Notes under the pieces: model-generated | The model's database searches: none | Told to the model about the DNA's origin: nothing | The model's input: the letters and a program-made list of their open reading frames with translations, nothing else | Position numbers and translations under genes: made by a program | NCBI GenBank assembly: GCA_020848615.1 | Contig: JADLHW010000059.1 | Span: 1-64,000 of the forward strand | DNA from: Thermoleophilia bacterium | Lineage (GTDB): Bacteria > Actinomycetota > Thermoleophilia > Miltoncostaeales > Miltoncostaeaceae | DNA: 64,000 nucleotides | Direction of reading: 5' to 3' | Part shown: positions 57,849 through 64,000 of the stretch, in pieces | How positions within the stretch are numbered: the stretch's first letter is position 1 | Layout: the number at the start of each line of letters is the position of its first letter

Positions 57849-58874
57849 TCAGCCCGGCGCGGCCACCACCGGCCGCGCCGCCGCGGCCCGGAACGTCGCC
57901 ACGATCTCCGCGCCGATCGCAACCGCCACCTCCTGGGGCGTCCTCGCTCCGATCGCCATCCCGATGGGCGCGTGCACGCGGGCCAACCGCTCCTCGGAGA
58001 TGCCCTCCTCCAACAGGAGCCGCCGGCGGCGGTCGGTGGTGCGCCGGCTGCCCATCGCGCCGATGTACCCGGCGTCGGTGTCCAGCGCCACGCGGATCGC
58101 GGGCACGTCGTACTTGGCGTCGTGGGTGAGCACGCAGATCACGGTGCGGCGGTCCACCGGCGCCCGCTCCAGGAACCGGTGCGGCCACTCGGCGACCAGC
58201 TCGTCGGCATCCGGGAACCGGTCGGCCGTGAGGAACGCCCGGCGGGCGTCGACCACGGTGACCCGGTAGCCCAGGAACCGCCCCATCCGCGCGACCGCGG
58301 CCGCGTGGTCGATGGCCCCGAACACGTACATCGCGGCGCGCGGCACCAGGGAGTGGACGAGGACGGTGTCGTCCCCGACCTCGGCGACGCCGCTGGCGCC
58401 GCACGCGAGCAGGACGCGGGCCGCCGTGGTGAGCGGGTCCGCCGGAACGGCGCTCCAGCCCACAACGCGCGGCGGGGTGCCCAGCGACGGCCCGGCGACG
58501 ACCGTGGCGTACGCCACGGGACGGTCCGCCTCGACGGCCGCCGACAATGCGAGCACCGCGTCCGCGTCGAGCGGCTCGATGAAGATGTCCACCTGCCCGC
58601 CGCACGGCAGGCCCACCGCCACCGCGTCCTCGTCGGCGATCCCGTACGGCATGAGGCACGGCGGGGCGCCGTCCAGCACCCGGCGCGCGTGCTCGAGGAC
58701 GTCGGGTTCCACGCAGCCGCCGGTCACCGACCCCAGGATCCGGCCGTCGTCGAGGAGGACCATCGCGGACCCCGCCTGGCGCGGCGCGGACCGGTAGACG
58801 TGGGCGACGACGGCGATCGCGCCGCGGTGACCGGCTTCGACCGCGGAGGCGAGGGCGGGCAGCAGGTCGCGCAC
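57849..58874 (-). CDS. XdhC/CoxI-family molybdoenzyme maturation protein
   Basis: A 341-residue protein. The N-terminal XdhC_CoxI domain has VVAHVYRSAPRQAGSAMVLLDDGRILGSVTGGCVEP, and the C-terminal Rossmann-like domain has MYVFGAIDHAAAVARMGRFLGYRVTVVDAR, VICVLTHDAKYDVPAI, AGYIGAMGSRRTTDRR and HAPIGMAIGARTPQEVAVAIGAEIVA. Family members help load or sulfurate the molybdenum cofactor of xanthine-dehydrogenase-type enzymes. No such enzyme is in the window. The GTG start lies 1 nt from the stop of the PadR-like gene upstream. Confidence 0.92.
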   Translation of the reverse strand: MRDLLPALASAVEAGHRGAIAVVAHVYRSAPRQAGSAMVLLDDGRILGSVTGGCVEPDVLEHARRVLDGAPPCLMPYGIADEDAVAVGLPCGGQVDIFIEPLDADAVLALSAAVEADRPVAYATVVAGPSLGTPPRVVGWSAVPADPLTTAARVLLACGASGVAEVGDDTVLVHSLVPRAAMYVFGAIDHAAAVARMGRFLGYRVTVVDARRAFLTADRFPDADELVAEWPHRFLERAPVDRRTVICVLTHDAKYDVPAIRVALDTDAGYIGAMGSRRTTDRRRRLLLEEGISEERLARVHAPIGMAIGARTPQEVAVAIGAEIVATFRAAAARPVVAAPG

Positions 58875-58875
58875 G

Positions 58876-59424
58876 TCAGCGCCGGGGCGCGGAGGTGGCC
58901 TCGGCGATGAACCGCATCGCCGCCAGGCAGGTCTCGAGGCGCCAGCTCATGAGCATCCGCTCGAACCCGGAGGCGCGTTCAAGCCGCTCCCGGAAGCGCA
59001 CCGCCATGGGTTCCAGCACGGCCCGCTGCGCCTCGAGGAGGTCACCTGGATCCCCGCCGGCGCGATCGACGAACAGCAGCTTGAGCAGCAGCTCCGAGCG
59101 CAGGTCCCGGACGTGCTCCGCGGGGCCCGCGAGCCACGCGGTGACGGCGGCCCGTCCGCCGTCCGTCGCGGCCAGCAGGCGCCGCTCGGGACGCATCTCC
59201 ACCCGGGACACCCCGGTCTCGACGATCCACCCCGCCTCGGTGAGGGCGTGCAGCGCCCGGTAGACCCGCGCCCGTGAACACGACCACACCCTGCCCACCT
59301 CACCGTCGGGCGCCATCGCCCGGACGACGGTCCAGCCGTGCGCCCCGCCCTCGGCGACCAGCGCGAGGGCGGCCCAGTCGGCGAGGGCGAGCTGCCGGTG
59401 CGGATCGCCTGCCATCGCGACCAC
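58876..59424 (-). CDS. PadR-like winged-helix regulator
   Basis: A 182-residue protein: LADWAALALVAEGGAHGWTVVRAMAPDGEVGRVWSCSRARVYRALHALTEAGWIVE is the winged helix, followed by a helical C-terminal domain (about 95-180) typical of PadR proteins for dimerisation. GTG 59424 or ATG 59415 may be the start. Directly upstream of the XdhC-like gene, so it may control or be co-expressed with it. Confidence 0.8.
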   Translation of the reverse strand: MVAMAGDPHRQLALADWAALALVAEGGAHGWTVVRAMAPDGEVGRVWSCSRARVYRALHALTEAGWIVETGVSRVEMRPERRLLAATDGGRAAVTAWLAGPAEHVRDLRSELLLKLLFVDRAGGDPGDLLEAQRAVLEPMAVRFRERLERASGFERMLMSWRLETCLAAMRFIAEATSAPRR

Positions 59425-59466
59425 GTTACCGCCATCGGCTCCGGCTTCCGCAGCGGCCGGGGCGCG

Positions 59467-59778
59467 TCATGCGTCCCGCAGCGCCCGGCGCCCCAGCGCG
59501 GTGGGCGACCACGGCGCGTACGGACCGTCCTGGGTCACCAGCCCGTGGTCCCGCATGCGGCGCAACGCCCGGTACGCCTGGTCCACCGACAGCCCGCCGG
59601 ACAGGTGCGAGGTCCGCGACGGACGGCGGAGCTCCGGGCCGGGATTGCGGCGCAGCGCCGTCACGAGCTCCCCGGTGCCCATGGAGCCGTGCTCCGCGAG
59701 CTCCAGGAGCATCCGGCGTTCCCGTGCCGACAGGGTGCCCTGCGGCGCGCGGTGCCGGGTGCCGGTGGAAGTGCCCAT
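59467..59778 (-). CDS. Small winged-helix regulator linked to the monooxygenase
   Basis: A 103-residue protein: LSARERRMLLELAEHGSMGTGELVTALRRNPG, SHLSGGLSVDQAYRALRRMRDHGLVTQDG, WSPTALGRRALRDA. This is a compact winged helix. ATG 59778 is preferred over one 42 nt upstream because GAGGGGC directly precedes it. It follows the monooxygenase gene on the same strand, and both have an AGTCC-N5-GGACT palindrome before them, so it is the likely repressor of both. Confidence 0.75.
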   Translation of the reverse strand: MGTSTGTRHRAPQGTLSARERRMLLELAEHGSMGTGELVTALRRNPGPELRRPSRTSHLSGGLSVDQAYRALRRMRDHGLVTQDGPYAPWSPTALGRRALRDA

Positions 59779-59810
59779 GCCCCTCGTCCCGTCCGAACAG
59801 CGGTGGGGGG

Positions 59811-59825
59811 AGTCCAACACGGACT
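59811..59825. promoter_or_regulatory. Palindrome before the winged-helix gene
   Basis: AGTCC (59811-59815), 5-nt spacer, GGACT (59821-59825), 33 nt before the start. The same arms and spacer length occur before the monooxygenase gene at 61118-61138. Confidence 0.6.
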
Positions 59826-59842
59826 AATCGCATATGCAACAC

Positions 59843-61090
59843 CTATGCGACGCTGGCCTCGGGCAGCGTCCCGTCCGGCTCCCGGGTCCACAGCCATTCG
59901 TAGGAGCTGAAGTCGGCGCGCCCCGCGGCGAGGTCCGCGTCGCGGCGCCGCTGGTCCGGCCCGTCGGGCAGGTGGAACAGCCGCCCGTTCTCCCGGGATG
60001 CGGCCTGCACGCGGGCGGCGCGCGGCCGCCGGATCGCCGCGTACCGCGCGAGGGCCGCCGGGACGTCGGCCGCCGTGGCACCCGTCAGGACGTCCGCCAG
60101 GACCGCCGCGTCCTCGATGGCCTGCACGGCGCCCTGCGCCTGGAAGGGCAGCATGGGGTGGCATGCGTCGCCCAGCAGGCACACCCGCCCGCGCGCCCAC
60201 TCGGGCAGCGGCGTGCGGTCGTGCAGGCCGTACGCGGTGACCTCGGGGGCGGCGTCCATGAGCCGGTGGATCCGGGGGTCCCACCCTGCGAACCGCTCGT
60301 GGAGGACGGCGCGGTCCACCGGCGACGACCAGAAGCCCCGGTCCTCGGGTGTGCCCGCGGTGGTGACGCCCATGTAGACCCCGCCGCCGCCGCGGATGGG
60401 GTGGGTGATGACGTGTCCCGCCGGCCCGATCCAGATGTTCTGCGCCGGCCGGGCGAGCAGCCGCATGAGCCCGCGGTCCGCGGCGAGATCCGGCATGTCG
60501 ATGATGTGGCGGTTCGTGACCCGGCCGCTGAACGTGGGCGCCTGCGGGCCGAACAGGGACTCCCGCACCGCGGACCGGACCCCGTCGGCGCCCACCACCA
60601 CGTCGGCCTCGTACTCGACCCCGTCGGCGGTCATCACCGCCGCGGCGTCCGGGCCGGTGCGGGTGACGTGCGTGACGTGCGATCCCAGGACGAGCTGCAC
60701 CGGGATGCCGCCGCCGGGGCCGGTCGCGGCCCGCACCAGGGCGGCGTGCAGGTCGGCGCGGTGGCAGCACCAGTACGACGCGCCGACGCGCGCGATCACC
60801 TGGGCGCCCAGGGGCACCTCGCCCAGCACGGTGCCGTCGTCCCAGCGGCGCCGCACGGCCGCCTCCGCCGGGACGCAGCTGTCGCGCATGTGGTCCAGGG
60901 CGCCCCAGCGGTCCAGCAGCCTCGCGGCGTTCGCCGCCATCTGGATGCCGGCGCCCACCACGCCGAGCGCGTCGGCCTGCTCCACCACGAACACCTCGTG
61001 CCCGGCCCGGCGGAGCGCGATGGCGGCCGACAACCCGCCCATCCCGGCGCCGGCGACGAGGCAGGTGAGGCGGGCGGCGCGTGCGGGCAT
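59843..61090 (-). CDS. FAD-dependent monooxygenase (salicylate hydroxylase-like)
   Basis: A 415-residue group A flavoprotein monooxygenase. The FAD-binding signature is LVAGAGMGGLSAAIALRRAGHEVFVVEQ, the DG motif VVGADGVRSAVRESL and the GD motif CLLGDACHPMLPFQAQGAVQAIEDAAVLA. Such enzymes hydroxylate aromatic or heteroaromatic rings with NAD(P)H and oxygen, e.g. salicylate or 6-hydroxynicotinate. ATG 61090 follows CCAGGAGC. A 21-bp palindrome lies 28 nt upstream. An inverted repeat TCGCATA/TATGCGA (59828-59850) spans the stop codon. Confidence 0.9.
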   Translation of the reverse strand: MPARAARLTCLVAGAGMGGLSAAIALRRAGHEVFVVEQADALGVVGAGIQMAANAARLLDRWGALDHMRDSCVPAEAAVRRRWDDGTVLGEVPLGAQVIARVGASYWCCHRADLHAALVRAATGPGGGIPVQLVLGSHVTHVTRTGPDAAAVMTADGVEYEADVVVGADGVRSAVRESLFGPQAPTFSGRVTNRHIIDMPDLAADRGLMRLLARPAQNIWIGPAGHVITHPIRGGGGVYMGVTTAGTPEDRGFWSSPVDRAVLHERFAGWDPRIHRLMDAAPEVTAYGLHDRTPLPEWARGRVCLLGDACHPMLPFQAQGAVQAIEDAAVLADVLTGATAADVPAALARYAAIRRPRAARVQAASRENGRLFHLPDGPDQRRRDADLAAGRADFSSYEWLWTREPDGTLPEASVA

Positions 61091-61117
61091 GGGTGCTCCT
61101 GGTCCGGTGGGCGGGCA

Positions 61118-61138
61118 TATAGTCCATGTCGGACTATA
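61118..61138. promoter_or_regulatory. Palindromic operator before the monooxygenase gene
   Basis: TATAGTCC (61118-61125), spacer ATGTC, GGACTATA (61131-61138): perfect 8-bp arms. It contains TATAGT and lies 28 nt before the ATG, so it overlaps the expected promoter. Confidence 0.75.
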
Positions 61139-61245
61139 GGGTCGGGAAACCACCGGCCGCACGCGGGTTTTCGGAGTTCGGGACGTCGCGTGTAGTCTCG
61201 GCCCGGCCGGCGGACGGTCGCCGGCGGACGTTTCCAGGTGGTCGG

Positions 61246-63762
61246 ATGCCCTCAGAGGAGAGCTGGCGGGCGATCGTCGAGGCCTCCCCGGACGCGGTCG
61301 TCTGCACGGACGTCCGGGGGCGCATCCAGACGTTCAACCCCGCGGCGGAGCGATTGTTCGGATACCGGGCGGACGAGGTCGTCGGCCGGGACGTCGCCAT
61401 CCTCATGACCGCCACCGACGCCGCCGCGCATCCCGGCCACATCGCGCGGGTGCGCGAGGGCGGCGCGCCGGCGGTGCTGGGCGTCGCCGGCCGTGAGGTC
61501 ACCGGGCGTCATCGCGACGGCCGGGAGCTGCCCCTGCGGCTGTCCCTGGGCGCGCCCGCCCAGGGCGGGGGATTCGTGGGCGTGCTGCGGGACGCGGCCC
61601 TCGAGGTGTCCGCCCGGGAGGCGCTGCGCGCCAGGGACGCCGAGTACGCGGCCGTGGTGGGGGCGATCACCGAGGGGATCGTCGTGCAGCGGGCCGACGG
61701 GACCATCGTGACCTCCAACCCCGCGGCCCGCCGGATCCTGGGCCTCACCGAGGATGACGTCGGCGGGCGCACGGGCCACGACCCCTGCTGGCGCGCCGTG
61801 CGGGAGGACGGCACCGGGCTCCCCCGGGAGGAGCACCCGGCGATGCTGGCCCTGCGCACGGGGACCCCCGTGGAGGGCGTGGTGATGGGCACGGACCGGG
61901 GCGACGGCGTGCGCACCTGGATCGAGGTGAGCGCGTACCCCATCCCGCTCGCGGGGACCGACGCCCCCGGCGTGGTGAGCGTGCTCCGCGACGTCACGCG
62001 GGAACGTGAGAAGCGGCGCCGCCTGGAGGAACGGGAGCGCTCGCTGCGCCTCCTCGCCGAGAACTCCACCGACGTGGTGCTGCGCACGCTGCCGGACTCG
62101 CGCATCGCCTACGCGTCCCCGGCGGCCGCCCGGCTGCTGGCGCTCGACCCGGAGGGCTTGGTGGGACGGCGCCTGGAGGAGGTGCTGCATCCCGACGACG
62201 CGGCGATGCTGCCGGAGTGGCGCGCGCGCGTGGACGCCGCCCCCGGGGTGACCACCGTGGACCTCCGGGTGCGGCGCGGCGACGGGGACTGGGAGTGGTG
62301 CGAGGCCACGGTCCGGGCGGTGCGCGGCCCCGAGGGAACCGTCGTGGAACGGCAATCGGCGTTTCGCTCCATCGCCCGCCGCAGGCGCATGACGGCCGCG
62401 CTCGCCGAGAGCCTGGGCCGCTACCGGGCGCTCATCGACCACCTGCCCGGCGGCGCCGTGCTGATGTACGACCACGACCTCACGGTGCTGCTGGCCGAGG
62501 GCCCCTCGATCGGTGCGCTCACCTACGGGGACGACGGCGAGGGACGGTACCTCCCGGGACTGCTGCCGGAGCGCGACCGGGACCGTGCCGCGGCGGCGTG
62601 CAACCGGGTGCTGCGGGGGGAGACCCTGCACTGGCGGGAGGACCTGCTGGGCCGTGTCTTCGACGCCACCATGACCCCGGTGTGGGCCGCCGGGAGGATC
62701 GCGGAGGGCATGGTGCTGGCCTTCGACGTCACCGAGCGGGCCCACCTGGAGGCCGAGCGCGCCGCGCTGCACGAGATCGCCCAGGCCGTCGCAAGCGACG
62801 CCTCGCCGGAGGTGGTGCTGGACCTCGTCGCGAGCCGCATCGCGGCCCTGTTCGACGCGGTGATCGCATCGGTGATGCGCCTGGAGCCCGACGGCGAGAT
62901 GGTCGTCCTCGCCTCGTCGCCGCAGGAGCACCGGGCGGTCGGGCCGGGGGCGCGGTTCCCGCTCCTCGACGCGATGTCGATCGGGCAGGCGGTGCGCACC
63001 GGCCGCCCGGCGGCCGTCACCGAGTGGCCGGAGGGACCCGACCCGATGCTCGAGACGCTGCGGCGCCACGGCGCCGTCGGCGCCGCCGCCGCCCCGGTGA
63101 TCATCCGCGGCCGGCTGTGGGGCGGCCTCGGGTTCGTGGGCTCCGACCCCGCGCGCCTGGACGAGGCGACCGCGGGAGGGCTGGGCCGCTTCGCGGACCT
63201 CGTGGCCACCACCATCGCGAACGCCGAGGAACGGCAGCGCCTGGAGCTGCGCGCCGCGACCGACGTGCTCACGGGCCTGGCGAACCGCGCGACGTTCGAC
63301 CAGCGGCTCCACGACGAGCTGGCGCGCGCCGCGGCGGGGGGAACGCCGCTGTCGCTGGTGCTGTTCGACGCCGACCACTTCAAGCGGGTGAACGACACGC
63401 ACGGCCACCTCGCCGGCGACCGCGTGCTCGTGGCGATCGCCGATGTGCTGCGCGGCGCCGCCCGGGCCGGCGACCTGATGGCCCGGATCGGCGGCGAGGA
63501 GTTCGGGTGGCTCATGCCGGGAGTGGACGGCGAGGACGCCCGGCATGCCGCCGAACGCGTGCGGGTCGCCCTCGGCGCGGTGGACCACGGCGCCGCGGGC
63601 AGGGTGACGGTGAGCGCCGGCGTCGCCCAGGCACTCGGGGACGGCGACGCGGTGGCCGGCCTGCTGCGCCGCGCCGACGAGGCGCTGTACGCGGCCAAGC
63701 GCGCCGGCCGCGACCGCGTCATCACCTGGGAGCGGGCCGGGCGGGAGGCCGCGGCGGGCTGA
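61246..63762 (+). CDS. PAS-GAF-GGDEF diguanylate cyclase
   Basis: An 838-residue soluble protein. PAS domains lie at about 5-115 (SWRAIVEASPDAVVCTDVRGRIQTFNPAAERLFGY), 130-250, 265-375 and a PAS-like part at 390-500; a GAF domain at about 510-660; and the diguanylate cyclase domain at 670-830 with GGEEF at 749-753. The RxxD inhibitory site (RAGD, 740-743) is intact, unlike in the other active GGDEF proteins of this window, so this enzyme should be product-inhibited. ATG 61246 follows CCAGGTGG. A TAGTCT box near 61192 may be its promoter. Confidence 0.93.
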   Translation: MPSEESWRAIVEASPDAVVCTDVRGRIQTFNPAAERLFGYRADEVVGRDVAILMTATDAAAHPGHIARVREGGAPAVLGVAGREVTGRHRDGRELPLRLSLGAPAQGGGFVGVLRDAALEVSAREALRARDAEYAAVVGAITEGIVVQRADGTIVTSNPAARRILGLTEDDVGGRTGHDPCWRAVREDGTGLPREEHPAMLALRTGTPVEGVVMGTDRGDGVRTWIEVSAYPIPLAGTDAPGVVSVLRDVTREREKRRRLEERERSLRLLAENSTDVVLRTLPDSRIAYASPAAARLLALDPEGLVGRRLEEVLHPDDAAMLPEWRARVDAAPGVTTVDLRVRRGDGDWEWCEATVRAVRGPEGTVVERQSAFRSIARRRRMTAALAESLGRYRALIDHLPGGAVLMYDHDLTVLLAEGPSIGALTYGDDGEGRYLPGLLPERDRDRAAAACNRVLRGETLHWREDLLGRVFDATMTPVWAAGRIAEGMVLAFDVTERAHLEAERAALHEIAQAVASDASPEVVLDLVASRIAALFDAVIASVMRLEPDGEMVVLASSPQEHRAVGPGARFPLLDAMSIGQAVRTGRPAAVTEWPEGPDPMLETLRRHGAVGAAAAPVIIRGRLWGGLGFVGSDPARLDEATAGGLGRFADLVATTIANAEERQRLELRAATDVLTGLANRATFDQRLHDELARAAAGGTPLSLVLFDADHFKRVNDTHGHLAGDRVLVAIADVLRGAARAGDLMARIGGEEFGWLMPGVDGEDARHAAERVRVALGAVDHGAAGRVTVSAGVAQALGDGDAVAGLLRRADEALYAAKRAGRDRVITWERAGREAAAG

Positions 63763-63833
63763 GACCCGGTGCGTGTTCGGGCACCGGGCGCGGCGGGAAC
63801 CGTCCCCCGGGAAACCCTGACGCGGAGGACGCG

Positions 63834-64000
63834 ATGCCCACGGTGAACGCCGGCTCCGACGGACGCACCCCCGTCGAGCTGTACTACGAGGACCACGGTG
63901 ACGGCCGGCCGGTGGTGCTCATCCACGGGTGGCCGCTCTCGAACCGATCATGGGAGGCGCAGACCGGCGTGCTGGTGGACGCCGGGTACCGCGTGGTGGC
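63834..64000 (+). CDS. Alpha/beta hydrolase, N-terminal part (runs off the window)
   Basis: MPTVNAGSDGRTPVELYYED, then HGDGRPVVLIHGWPLSNRSWEAQ and VDAGYRVV. This is the typical N-terminus of alpha/beta hydrolases of the non-haem chloroperoxidase/esterase type, with the oxyanion-hole HGWP motif. The catalytic Ser lies beyond the window. GGAGGACGCG precedes the ATG. Confidence 0.88.
   Translation, partial: MPTVNAGSDGRTPVELYYEDHGDGRPVVLIHGWPLSNRSWEAQTGVLVDAGYRVV

Noticed and set aside
1-64000. CRISPR array, rRNA genes, riboswitches or insertion sequences
   Set aside because: No regularly spaced repeat array, rRNA-like stretch, recognisable riboswitch fold or transposase was seen. The only repeats found are the island ends and short palindromes.

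Overview
The window is very GC-rich chromosomal DNA (strong G/C preference at third codon positions almost everywhere) with GTG/TTG starts, actinobacterial-type regulators and many short or absent 5' leaders. This suggests a high-GC Actinomycetota, possibly a deep lineage such as Thermoleophilia. That placement is an inference from style; no rRNA or ribosomal protein gene is present to test it. Four tRNA genes are visible: Gly(TCC), Pro(TGG), Thr(TGT) and Arg(TCT).

Layout. 0-5 kb: tRNA-Gly, a lipoprotein with a probable frameshift, a matrixin-like metalloprotease, and a PAS/GAF/GGDEF/HD-GYP signalling protein. 5-12 kb: aldehyde dehydrogenase, endonuclease IV (nfo), gltX, an HDOD-GGDEF protein and tRNA-Pro. 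12-18 kb: a phosphoribosyltransferase divergent from a soluble histidine kinase, a NarL-like regulator, mscL and a degenerate EAL protein. 18-26 kb: a GH3 lipoprotein, mobA, moeA, an HtrA-like protease, tRNA-Thr, an MFS transporter and a DsbB-like protein. 26-34 kb: a secreted Fn3-like protein, a YjfB-like small protein, pncA with LysR regulators, a methyltransferase, a catalytically dead trypsin/PDZ protein with a His-rich loop beside an HxlR regulator, and a globin-coupled chemoreceptor. 35-42.7 kb: mutS2, a RibD-like reductase, a CgeB-like glycosyltransferase, a nitroreductase, and DUF4333 and DUF952 proteins.

42.8-50 kb is accessory DNA. An element sits at the 3' end of tRNA-Arg(TCT). A repeat of 176/164 bp, starting in the tRNA anticodon loop and running into the integrase gene, is found at both ends (42818-42993 and 48005-48168). 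Inside are a tyrosine integrase broken by one amber codon, a decayed nucleotidyltransferase, an intact OLD-family ATPase/TOPRIM nuclease of clearly lower GC, a 5'-truncated NYN nuclease, and small genes. The right repeat carries the start of a second integrase, so a second, mostly deleted element probably lies beyond it. It is followed by decayed toxin-antitoxin-like genes (HTH plus AbiEii-like nucleotidyltransferase, DUF5615 PIN-like).

50-64 kb returns to core style: an ECF sigma factor with its membrane partner, small membrane proteins, an OmpR-type two-component pair, a membrane-fused spermidine-synthase-like protein, a molybdopterin-binding Mop protein with an XdhC-like protein, a PadR-like regulator, an FAD monooxygenase with a small winged-helix regulator that share an operator-like palindrome, a PAS-GAF-GGDEF protein, and the start of an alpha/beta hydrolase.

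Two themes recur. Cyclic-di-GMP signalling appears in four large proteins. Many genes carry a TANNNT box 6-8 nt before the start codon, the signature of leaderless transcription.
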